Of a stretch of 64,000 bases of DNA, positions 8,175 to 15,315 are shown piece by piece. Source of the DNA: Salegentibacter_A chungangensis (GTDB lineage: Bacteria; Bacteroidota; Bacteroidia; Flavobacteriales; Flavobacteriaceae); assembly GCF_042678405.1 (NCBI RefSeq), contig NZ_JBHTLI010000001.1:1054001-1118000 (forward strand), given 5' to 3'. Under the pieces are notes generated by a model, which was not told the DNA's origin, searched no databases, and was given only the letters and a program-made list of their open reading frames with translations. The position numbers and the translations under genes are program-made. How positions within the stretch are numbered: position 1 is the stretch's first letter; every line of letters begins with the position of its first letter.

Positions 8175-8211
8175 AAGTCCCCTTGGTAATAGCTACTAAG
8201 GGGGCTTTTTT
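8175..8211 (+). terminator. Attenuator terminator 2 of the methionine operon
   Basis: Stem AAGTCCCCTTGGTA (8175-8188) pairs with TACTAAGGGGGCTT (8194-8207), with two G-U pairs and a 5-nt loop. A run of six T follows. It ends 42 nt before the metY start. Confidence 0.9.
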
Positions 8212-8252
8212 ATTTCAGAAAAACGAAAAACAAATTTTAAAATATTTCAATT

Positions 8253-9545
8253 ATGAGTACTCAAAAATTCGCAACCAACGCCCTGCATGCAGGACATGAT
8301 GTAACCGCTAACGGAGGAACCAGAGCGGTGCCTATCTATCAATCTACTTCTTATGTGTTTAATAATGCCGATCACGCCGCCGATCTGTTTTCCCTGGCTG
8401 AGCCCGGTTTTATTTACACCCGTATCAATAACCCAACAAACGATATTCTTGAACAGCGCCTTGCTGCTCTTGAAGGAGGGATCGCTGCCGTGGTCACCGC
8501 TTCAGGAACCGCTGCCACCAATACGGCCCTGCTTAGCCTGCTTAAGGCGGGAGATCATATTGTGGCTTCCAACAGTCTTTACGGAGGCACTTACAATTTG
8601 CTTAGTGTTACCCTGCCAAGGCTGGGGATCACTACCACCTTTGTGGATCCCTCAAATCCAGAGAATTTTAAAAAAGCAGCAAAGGAAAACACCCGGGCTT
8701 TTTTTGTGGAATCCCTGGGGAATCCAAAACTCGATGTTCTGGATCTTGAAGCGATCTCTGCGGAAGCCAAAGCTTTTAAAGTTCCCTTTATTGTTGATAA
8801 TACGGTGGCTACACCATATCTCCTCAATCCGATAGAATATGGGGCAGATATCGTGATCCATTCCCTTACCAAATACATAAACGGGAATGGAACTGCCCTT
8901 GGGGGAGTGATCATAGATGCCGGAAAATTTGACTGGGCCAACGGGAAGTTCCCTGAATTTACCGAACCCTCACCTGGTTATCACGGGCTTGTTTATCACG
9001 AAGCGCTTGAGGAGGCGGCCTTTATTGCAAAGGTGAGAATTGAAGGTCTTCGCGATCACGGTGCAGCGCTGAGCCCCTTCAATGCATTTCAGATCCTTCA
9101 GGGACTTGAAACTTTAAAGCTGAGGATCAGGCAACACAGTGAGAATGCCCTGGAGCTTGCAAAATGGCTGCAGCAGCAGGAAGAAGTCAAATGGGTGAAC
9201 TACCCCGGGCTTGAAGACAATAAATTCTATAAACTGGCCCAAAAATACCTGCCCGAGGGGCAGAGCGGTATTGTAACCTTTGGAGTAGAAGGAGGATATG
9301 AATCTGCGAAGGTGGTTGCCGATGAGACCAAAGTCTTCTCTCTTCTGGCCAATATTGGCGATACCAAATCCCTTATCATCCATCCTGCGAGTACCACCCA
9401 TCAGCAACTGGATGAAAAAGCCCAGGCTTCAACGGGGGTTACTCAGGACCTGATAAGACTTTCAGTAGGACTGGAGGATGTGGATGACCTGAAGGCCGAT
9501 CTTAAGGAAGCCCTGAGTAAGATCAGAAAAAAAGCACTTGTTTAA
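8253..9545 (+). CDS. metY: O-acetylhomoserine sulfhydrylase (aminocarboxypropyltransferase)
   Basis: This 430-residue Cys/Met metabolism PLP enzyme would convert O-acetylhomoserine plus sulfide to homocysteine in the cytoplasm. The PLP lysine is Lys207 in HSLTKYINGNG, and the substrate-binding SATGT-like region VTASGTAATNTAL is at about 81-93. The long form (about 430 residues) and the motif HSLTKYINGNGTALGG mark the MetY branch rather than cystathionine gamma-synthase. It is the first gene of metY-metX-hom-metZ, downstream of two Met/Cys attenuators. Its stop overlaps an ATG (TAATG) at 9545. Confidence 0.93.
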   Translation: MSTQKFATNALHAGHDVTANGGTRAVPIYQSTSYVFNNADHAADLFSLAEPGFIYTRINNPTNDILEQRLAALEGGIAAVVTASGTAATNTALLSLLKAGDHIVASNSLYGGTYNLLSVTLPRLGITTTFVDPSNPENFKKAAKENTRAFFVESLGNPKLDVLDLEAISAEAKAFKVPFIVDNTVATPYLLNPIEYGADIVIHSLTKYINGNGTALGGVIIDAGKFDWANGKFPEFTEPSPGYHGLVYHEALEEAAFIAKVRIEGLRDHGAALSPFNAFQILQGLETLKLRIRQHSENALELAKWLQQQEEVKWVNYPGLEDNKFYKLAQKYLPEGQSGIVTFGVEGGYESAKVVADETKVFSLLANIGDTKSLIIHPASTTHQQLDEKAQASTGVTQDLIRLSVGLEDVDDLKADLKEALSKIRKKALV

Positions 9546-9631
9546 TGTTAGTTGTTGATAGAAAGGCCGGGGGAAAGACCGGTGCTTCCAGACTTTTCCC
9601 TTTCCGCCTTTCAGATAAAAGAAATAAACAG

Positions 9632-10645
9632 ATGCTTAAGGAAATTTGTATACCGAATTTTAAGAATCAGGCCGGCAGCGTTCAGGATATTCACCTGAGT
9701 TTTCAGGTCTTTGGAAAGAAGCTCACCGAGGCACCCATAGTGCTGGTAAACCACGCCCTCACCGGGAATTCTCAGGTCACAGGGAAGCTGGGCTGGTGGA
9801 ATAAGATCATTGGTTCAGAAAAAACCATCGATACCGATAAATTTTCGGTGCTGGCGTTCAATATACCCGGGAACGGCTTTAACGGAAAGCCCGGTCATCT
9901 TATTCATAATTACAGAGAATTCAGCCTTAGGGATATGGCAAGGATCCAGGCTCTTGCTCTTCAGCAGTTGAAAATAGAAAGACTTTTCGCAGTGATTGGC
10001 GGGAGTATTGGGGGCGCGCTTGCCTGGGAACTGGCTGCCTTGGAACCCAACCTTGCTGAAAACATCATCCCGATCGCTACCGATTTTAAAGCTACCGACT
10101 GGGTGCTGGCCAACTGCAGGGTACAGGAACAAATTCTTAATAACAGTAAAGAACCGGTGAAAGATGCGAGGATGCACGCGATGACCTTTTACCGGACGCC
10201 CCAATCCCTGGCTAAAAAGTTCAATCGTGAAAAAGAACACGGAAGTGCTTCTTATAAGGTGGAAGGCTGGCTGAAATATCACGGCGATCAGCTCGATGAC
10301 CGGTTCCGGCTTGCTTCTTATAAGCTGATGAATCATCTGCTCACTACAATAGATATTAGTAACGGAAGTGGAAATTACCTGGAAGCGGCAAGAAGGATCG
10401 AAGGGAATATTCATCTGGTCACTGTAGATTCCGATTGGTTCTTTCTGGCCGAGGATAACTGGGATACCTATCTAAACCTTTCGCTTGTAAAGAGCAATAT
10501 CACGATAAGTGAGATCAGGTCCATTCACGGGCACGATGCCTTTCTTATAGAAAGCGCTCAGCTTAGGAAATTTTTGAAACCCATCTTTAATATAAAGCCT
10601 CTTAAAAATGAAAAAGATAAATCTCATCTTGTTTGGAATAGGTAA
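9632..10645 (+). CDS. metX: Homoserine O-acetyltransferase
   Basis: This alpha/beta-hydrolase-fold acyltransferase of 337 residues activates homoserine with acetyl-CoA for sulfhydrylation. The nucleophile is Ser125 in GGSIGGALAWELA and the catalytic His is in HGHDAFLIES near the C-terminus. I chose the ATG at 9632 (MLKEICIPNFK), where homology to the family begins and an A-rich ribosome site (AAAAGAAATAAAC) precedes. An upstream in-frame ATG at 9545 overlaps the metY stop and would add 29 residues of unfamiliar sequence; it may aid translational coupling. The 3' end overlaps hom by 38 nt. Confidence 0.9.
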   Translation: MLKEICIPNFKNQAGSVQDIHLSFQVFGKKLTEAPIVLVNHALTGNSQVTGKLGWWNKIIGSEKTIDTDKFSVLAFNIPGNGFNGKPGHLIHNYREFSLRDMARIQALALQQLKIERLFAVIGGSIGGALAWELAALEPNLAENIIPIATDFKATDWVLANCRVQEQILNNSKEPVKDARMHAMTFYRTPQSLAKKFNREKEHGSASYKVEGWLKYHGDQLDDRFRLASYKLMNHLLTTIDISNGSGNYLEAARRIEGNIHLVTVDSDWFFLAEDNWDTYLNLSLVKSNITISEIRSIHGHDAFLIESAQLRKFLKPIFNIKPLKNEKDKSHLVWNR

Positions 10646-11678
10646 CGTAGGTGCAACTCTCTTAGATCAGCTTCTGGAGGCCAGGGAAGCCTGGAAAGCC
10701 GAAGGAATTCTTCTTAGTATTCCTGTAATAGCTGGATCTGAAAAGGTATTGTTTACTAAAGAAGACCTGCCGGCAGACTGGCGTGAGGAATTCCGGGAAA
10801 AAGCACAGGACTACAATATTGGGAGTATCCTGAAATTCGTCTCTGAAAAAGGTTTTCAAAATTTAATAGCCATCGATGCCACTGCCAGCAGCGAATTTGT
10901 AGAAAATTATATTGAACTGGTGAGAAGCGGATTTCATCTTGTGGCCGCCAATAAGATAGCAAACTCCCTCTCCGCAGAATTTTATGCGGAACTCAGAAAG
11001 GAGCTTAAGAGCAATAATAAACACTTTTTGTATGAGACCAATGTGGGAGCTGGTCTCCCGGTGCTCGAGACCCTTCGGAACCTTCATCTTTCGGGAGAAA
11101 AGGTGAACAGGGTGCGGGGTGTTTTTTCCGGATCCCTGAGCTTTATTTTCAACAGGTTTTCAGAAAGCGATAAAAGTTTTTCGGAGGTATTGAAGGAGGC
11201 CGGAGAATTTGGGTTTACGGAACCTGACGCCCGTGAGGATCTTTCCGGAAAAGATGTAGGTAGAAAATTACTGATCCTGGCAAGAGAACTTCGGTTACAA
11301 AAGGAGTTTTCGGAAGTCGATATTCAGTCTCTTATACCGGAAAATCTCGGCGAAAATACTTCCGAAGAAGAGTTCAGGAGAAGAATTCCTGAACTGGATG
11401 AGATCTTTCAAAACCATAAAAAGACACAAAATAAGAATTCCGTGCTTAGGTATATCGGCGAGTTGTCGGTTGAGGATGCGCACCTGGAAACCAGGCTTGT
11501 TTCTACACCCGAAGATTCTCCACTGGGGCAATTGCGGGGTGCAGATAATGTGATCGAGATCTATACCGATTCCTACAATGAGTATCCACTAGTGATAAGA
11601 GGAGCCGGTGCAGGAGCTGCCGTGACGGCCAGAGGGCTTGTTACCGATGTTTTGAAATTATCTGAAAGACTGAATTAA
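10608..11678 (+). CDS. hom: Homoserine dehydrogenase
   Basis: This 356-residue monofunctional homoserine dehydrogenase reduces aspartate semialdehyde to homoserine, the substrate of MetX. The NAD(P) site GIGNVGATLL is at the N-terminus, AANKIANS lies near 120, and the substrate-binding stretch ETNVGAGLPV lies near 145. It has neither the aspartokinase domain of ThrA nor a C-terminal ACT domain, so threonine feedback through ACT is not expected. It starts inside metX (38-nt overlap). Placement in this operon ties it to methionine supply; a second, threonine-linked enzyme may exist elsewhere. Confidence 0.93.
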   Translation: MKKINLILFGIGNVGATLLDQLLEAREAWKAEGILLSIPVIAGSEKVLFTKEDLPADWREEFREKAQDYNIGSILKFVSEKGFQNLIAIDATASSEFVENYIELVRSGFHLVAANKIANSLSAEFYAELRKELKSNNKHFLYETNVGAGLPVLETLRNLHLSGEKVNRVRGVFSGSLSFIFNRFSESDKSFSEVLKEAGEFGFTEPDAREDLSGKDVGRKLLILARELRLQKEFSEVDIQSLIPENLGENTSEEEFRRRIPELDEIFQNHKKTQNKNSVLRYIGELSVEDAHLETRLVSTPEDSPLGQLRGADNVIEIYTDSYNEYPLVIRGAGAGAAVTARGLVTDVLKLSERLN

Positions 11679-11697
11679 CCTTTAAAAGTAAAGACCA

Positions 11698-12861
11698 ATG
11701 AATATAGAGACCACAGCCGTCAGGACGCAAATTGAACGCTCGCAACATTTGGAGCATTCGGTGCCATTATACCTTACTTCCAGTTACATTTTTGAAGATG
11801 CCGAAGATATGAGGGCTTCTTTTTCGGAAGAAAAGGACAGGAATATTTACAGCAGGTTTACCAATCCTAATACTTCAGAATTTATAGAGAAGATCGTGAA
11901 AATGGAAGGAGCGGAAGCCGGTTATGCCTTTGCAACCGGTATGTCTGCTGTGTTCTCTACATTCGCGGCCCTTCTCAACAGCGGAGATCATTTCGTGTCT
12001 TCCAGGTCGGTTTTTGGGTCCACACATAGTCTGTTCACCAAATACCTGCCTAAATGGAATATTTCACATTCCTATTTTGGGGTTAACGAGACCGATAAGA
12101 TCGAAAGCCTGATAAGGCCGGAGACCAAAATTCTTTTTGCAGAGTCCCCTACCAATCCGGGAGTAGATGTTCTGGATCTCGAAAAACTGGGTAACATTGC
12201 CAGGAAACACAATCTTATCCTTATAATCGATAATTGTTTTGCAACACCGGTGCTTCAGAACCCCATAGAATTTGGTGCCGATCTTGTGATACATTCGGCT
12301 ACTAAACTTATAGACGGGCAGGGCAGGGTGCTTGGGGGAGTAACGGTAGGAAAGGAGGAGCTGGTCAGGGAGATCTATCTGTTTTCCAGAAATACCGGTC
12401 CCGCCCTGTCCCCGTTTAATGCCTGGATACTCAGTAAAAGCCTTGAAACCCTTCCGGTAAGACTGGAAAAGCATTGCGAGAACGCCCTGAAGGTAGCCAG
12501 GTTCCTGGAGAATGAGGAGAAGGCCGGGAATGTAAAGTATCCTTTTCTGGAATCACATCCCGCGTATTCTATTGCGAAGAAGCAGATGAAATTGGGAGGG
12601 AATATTGTGTCTTTTGAGATTAGGGGCGGGCTGGTGGCCGGAAGAAAATTTATTGATACCGTGAAATTATGTTCCAGAAGCGCAAATCTTGGTGATACCA
12701 GGAGTATAGTAACTCATCCGGCCTCAACCACGCATAGTAAGCTGAGTGAGGAAGAGCGGCTGGAGGCAGGAATAAAGCCGGGCTTAATCAGGATCTCCGT
12801 AGGTCTGGAACATGTTGAAGATATAATAGAGGATCTTAAGCAAGCTTTGAATTCTAAATAA
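11698..12861 (+). CDS. metZ: O-succinyl/acetylhomoserine sulfhydrylase or cystathionine gamma-synthase
   Basis: This 387-residue Cys/Met metabolism PLP enzyme has its PLP lysine at Lys203 in HSATKLIDGQGRVLGG, the stretch characteristic of MetZ. The length also fits MetZ and MetB. It is only distantly similar to the first gene of the operon, metY, so this operon carries two enzymes that could make homocysteine. They may differ in acyl-homoserine or sulfur donor (sulfide against cysteine). It begins 19 nt after hom. No terminator is obvious between it and the Rrf2 gene. Confidence 0.85.
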   Translation: MNIETTAVRTQIERSQHLEHSVPLYLTSSYIFEDAEDMRASFSEEKDRNIYSRFTNPNTSEFIEKIVKMEGAEAGYAFATGMSAVFSTFAALLNSGDHFVSSRSVFGSTHSLFTKYLPKWNISHSYFGVNETDKIESLIRPETKILFAESPTNPGVDVLDLEKLGNIARKHNLILIIDNCFATPVLQNPIEFGADLVIHSATKLIDGQGRVLGGVTVGKEELVREIYLFSRNTGPALSPFNAWILSKSLETLPVRLEKHCENALKVARFLENEEKAGNVKYPFLESHPAYSIAKKQMKLGGNIVSFEIRGGLVAGRKFIDTVKLCSRSANLGDTRSIVTHPASTTHSKLSEEERLEAGIKPGLIRISVGLEHVEDIIEDLKQALNSK

Positions 12862-12908
12862 GCTTAAGCTATAAAACAGGCCGGCCGGCAGCAGAATACT
12901 TGGAAGCA

Positions 12909-12938
12909 TTTGAGAAAATTATTTATTAAGTATATTCG
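12909..12938 (+). promoter_or_regulatory. Possible promoter of the Rrf2 regulator
   Basis: TTTG (12909-12912) and TATATTCG (12931-12938, one mismatch to TAnnTTTG) are 18 nt apart. The ATG follows only 4 nt later, which would give a leaderless transcript. Confidence 0.4.
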
Positions 12939-12942
12939 CTGT

Positions 12943-13368
12943 ATGCTTTCAAAGAAAACGAAATACGGAATCAAGGCACTTACCTTCATTGCCCGGCAAC
13001 CGGGGAGACAGCCTGTGCAAACTTCAGAGATCGCAAAAAGCGAGAACATAAGTCAGAAGTTTTTGGAGAGTATACTGCTTAGTTTAAGAAAATCGGGACT
13101 CCTGGGTTCTAAGAAAGGAAAGGGAGGCGGATATTATTTAATTAAGGAGCCTGAAGATATTAAGATGACTTCGGTGATAAGGGTGCTGGAAGGACCTATT
13201 GCTATGGTACCTTGTGTAAGCATTAATTATTATGAAACCTGTGCAGATTGTCCCGATGAAAAAACCTGTTCTGTACACAAATTAATGATACAGGTTCGGG
13301 ATTGTACTTTGAAAGTTTTGGGCGAGAATACCCTGGCCGATCTCACGAAATTTCAAAATCAGATATAG
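12943..13368 (+). CDS. Rrf2-family transcriptional regulator (IscR/CymR-like)
   Basis: This 141-residue protein has a winged-helix DNA-binding domain. MLSKKTKYGIKAL at the start and the wing KKGKGGGYYL near 57-66 are typical of Rrf2. Five cysteines lie in the C-terminal half (Cys91, 100, 103, 109 and 121), and YETCADCPDEKTC resembles the Fe-S ligand cluster of IscR-type members. A redox or cysteine-pool sensor is plausible. It sits between the methionine operon and the sulfate-assimilation operon, and an inverted repeat at the cys promoter is a candidate operator. I take the ATG at 12943, not the TTG at 12910, because the family N-terminus begins there. Confidence 0.88.
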   Translation: MLSKKTKYGIKALTFIARQPGRQPVQTSEIAKSENISQKFLESILLSLRKSGLLGSKKGKGGGYYLIKEPEDIKMTSVIRVLEGPIAMVPCVSINYYETCADCPDEKTCSVHKLMIQVRDCTLKVLGENTLADLTKFQNQI

Positions 13369-13418
13369 GAGAAGAATTCCGGGAAGCAGATAAAAATGAG
13401 AATTAAATCTTGTTTTTC

Positions 13419-13449
13419 TTGGCAACTTCGGGAAGTCAGTTTATTTTTG
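13419..13449 (+). promoter_or_regulatory. Promoter of the cys (sulfate assimilation) operon
   Basis: TTG (13419-13421) and TATTTTTG (13442-13449) are separated by 20 nt, an exact Bacteroidota-type promoter. The start site would be near 13455, at the edge of an inverted repeat. Confidence 0.72.
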
Positions 13450-13453
13450 TGCT

Positions 13454-13480
13454 ATTAACCTACTAAATCTATAGGTTAAT
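13454..13480 (+). promoter_or_regulatory. 9-bp inverted repeat at the cys operon start site: candidate Rrf2 operator
   Basis: ATTAACCTA (13454-13462) and TAGGTTAAT (13472-13480) are perfect complements with a 9-nt spacer. TATAGGT recurs at 13486-13492. Position at the inferred transcription start, next to an Rrf2 gene, suggests an operator. A 5' mRNA hairpin is the alternative. Confidence 0.55.
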
Positions 13481-13504
13481 GGAATTATAGGTGAAAATAA
13501 GCTT

Positions 13505-13756
13505 ATGCTGTTAGATCACTCCAGAACAAAAAGCGACTTCAAAAAAGACAGAACTTCAGAGAATCCTCTCAGGAGTATTGCTAAAACAATTAGTTGGCGC
13601 ATTGTGGGAACGGCCGACACCATTGGGATCTCCTGGTTATTGACAGGAGAGATGGCTACGGCAATGGCTATAGGTTCTATAGAACTGGTGACCAAGATGA
13701 TCCTTTATTTTGGCCACGAAAGGCTTTGGAATATGATAAATTTTGGAAAGGAATAG
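13505..13756 (+). CDS. DUF2061 membrane protein
   Basis: This 83-residue protein has the DUF2061 pattern: an N-terminal charged part, RSIAKTISWRIVGTADT, then two hydrophobic helices and a C-terminal HERLWN motif. The family's function is unknown, but it often stands beside cysH/cysD in Bacteroidota. Here it is the first gene of the sulfate assimilation operon, 2 nt before cysH. A role in sulfate or sulfite handling at the membrane is inference from context. Confidence 0.85.
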   Translation: MLLDHSRTKSDFKKDRTSENPLRSIAKTISWRIVGTADTIGISWLLTGEMATAMAIGSIELVTKMILYFGHERLWNMINFGKE

Positions 13757-13758
13757 TT

Positions 13759-14388
13759 ATGGAAAAGTTTAATCAACAAGAGCTGGACCAGCTGAACAGA
13801 AGGTTCAAAGGTCTGCCCCCTGAAGAAATAGTGCTTTGGGCCGTAGAAAATTCAAAGAATGCTGTTGTTACGACAAATTTCAGACCCTACGAGGCGGCTA
13901 TTTTGTCTGTTTGTTCAAAGGTAGAACCTGCAATGAAGGTGGTTTGGTGTGATACCGGTTATAATACTCCGCAAACCTATAAGCACGCAAAAGAAGTTAT
14001 AGAATTGCTGCAGCTTAATGTGCAGTATTATTCCCCAAAAAAAACGGCTGCCTACAGAGATGCAATTTTTGGAGGCATTCCGCAGGTTGATAGTTCGCTG
14101 CACGAAGAGTTTACCAAACAGGTTAAACTGGAGCCTTTCCAGAGAGCAATGAAAGAACAGCAGCCTGACTTGTGGTTTACGAATCTTAGAAAAGGTCAGA
14201 CCTCTTTCAGGGACAGTATAGATATTCTAAGCTATAGCAAAGACGGGCTTTTGAAGGTAAGTCCTTTCTATCATTTTTGTGATAAGGAACTGGATGTTTA
14301 TATGTGTGAACACAACCTGCCTAACGAATTTAAATATTTTGATCCAACAAAGGTGCTGGACAACCGTGAATGTGGTCTGCACGCATAA
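13759..14388 (+). CDS. cysH: Phosphoadenylyl/adenylyl-sulfate reductase
   Basis: This 209-residue PP-loop reductase makes sulfite from (P)APS using thioredoxin-type electrons. The catalytic cysteine is in the C-terminal ECGLH, with only one Ala after it. The paired CC...CxxC cysteines of [4Fe-4S] APS reductases are absent, so by that criterion it is of the PAPS type. No APS kinase (cysC) is present in this operon or fused to CysN, so the kinase must lie elsewhere or the enzyme accepts APS. The start is the ATG at 13759, 2 nt after the DUF2061 stop; a longer frame from 13594 runs through the DUF2061 gene and is not credible. Confidence 0.9.
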   Translation: MEKFNQQELDQLNRRFKGLPPEEIVLWAVENSKNAVVTTNFRPYEAAILSVCSKVEPAMKVVWCDTGYNTPQTYKHAKEVIELLQLNVQYYSPKKTAAYRDAIFGGIPQVDSSLHEEFTKQVKLEPFQRAMKEQQPDLWFTNLRKGQTSFRDSIDILSYSKDGLLKVSPFYHFCDKELDVYMCEHNLPNEFKYFDPTKVLDNRECGLHA

Positions 14389-14399
14389 AAGAATAGTAA

Positions 14400-15299
14400 A
14401 TGACACGAATTTTAGACCAGAACAGCCTGGAAAGTGAGGCCGTATATATCTTCAGGGAAGTGGCGGCTCAGTTCGAAAACCCTGTCCTGCTTTTTTCCGG
14501 AGGTAAGGATTCGATCACTTTAGTAAGACTGGCTCAAAAGGCCTTTTTTCCGGCAAAGATTCCTTTCCCATTATTGCATATTGATACCGGTCATAATTTT
14601 CCTGAAACCATCAAATTCAGAGATACACTGGTAGAAGAATTAGGGCTTCAGCTAATTGTTCGAAATGTGCAGGACGATATTGACAATGGAAAGGCCATCG
14701 AGGAAAAAGGAAAATATTCAAGCAGAAACTCCCTCCAGACCAATACGCTCTTAGACGCTATCGAAGAGTTCAAGTTCGATGCCTGCATAGGCGGTGCCCG
14801 GCGCGATGAAGAAAAGGCCCGTGCTAAGGAAAGGATATTTTCAGTAAGAAATGATTTTGGGGAATGGGATGAAAAGAATCAACGGCCGGAAGTTTTTGAT
14901 ATGCTGAACGGAAGGATCGAAATTGGTCAGAATGTAAGAGTGTTCCCTATTTCAAACTGGACTGAGCTTGACGTATGGAGCTATATTGAAAGGGAAGGAA
15001 TAGAAATTCCTTCGATCTACTATTCACACGAAAGGGAAGTCTTTGAAAGAGACGGGATGCTCTGGACGGCTTCAGAATATGTTTACCGCGAGGAACATGA
15101 AACTACCCAGGTCAAAAAAGTTCGTTTCAGGACAGTAGGGGATATGACCTGTACGGCTGCAGTAGAATCTGAGGCTGATACTATCCAAAAGATAGTGCAG
15201 GAGATCAGGGAGTCTTCAATTTCTGAACGTGGCGCAAGAATAGACGATAAAAGATCTGAAGCTGCAATGGAAACAAGAAAGCAGCAGGGATATTTCTAA
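14400..15299 (+). CDS. cysD: Sulfate adenylyltransferase subunit 2
   Basis: This 299-residue PP-loop ATP pyrophosphatase transfers AMP to sulfate, driven by GTP hydrolysis in CysN. The P-loop-like motif SGGKDSI is at about residues 32-38. RRDEEKARAKERIFS near 139 and the C-terminal stretch RTVGDMTCTAAVES are typical of CysD. It lies 11 nt after cysH and 16 nt before cysN, in one operon. Confidence 0.95.
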   Translation: MTRILDQNSLESEAVYIFREVAAQFENPVLLFSGGKDSITLVRLAQKAFFPAKIPFPLLHIDTGHNFPETIKFRDTLVEELGLQLIVRNVQDDIDNGKAIEEKGKYSSRNSLQTNTLLDAIEEFKFDACIGGARRDEEKARAKERIFSVRNDFGEWDEKNQRPEVFDMLNGRIEIGQNVRVFPISNWTELDVWSYIEREGIEIPSIYYSHEREVFERDGMLWTASEYVYREEHETTQVKKVRFRTVGDMTCTAAVESEADTIQKIVQEIRESSISERGARIDDKRSEAAMETRKQQGYF

Positions 15300-15315
15300 T
15301 TGAGAAAAAGAAAGA

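Noticed and set aside
8084..8299. 71-codon plus-strand frame starting MRYDVYVYAAHAM and running into metY
   Set aside because: It is an out-of-frame reading of the Met/Cys leader and passes through the attenuator terminator and the metY start. The leader frame at 8049 explains the Met/Cys codons.
13396..13458. 20-codon ORF MRIKSCFSWQLREVSLFLCY upstream of the cys operon, with two Cys, as a possible leader peptide
   Set aside because: The consensus cys promoter (13419-13449) lies inside it, so it would not be on the operon transcript, and no terminator follows.
13454..13480. Exact IscR type-2 site
   Set aside because: The inverted repeat has CC and GG half-sites, but the required A and T positions of the E. 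coli type-2 consensus do not align. Kept only as a generic operator candidate.
13594..13758. Long N-terminal extension of CysH
   Set aside because: It is an alternative frame through the DUF2061 gene. CysH similarity begins at the ATG at 13759.
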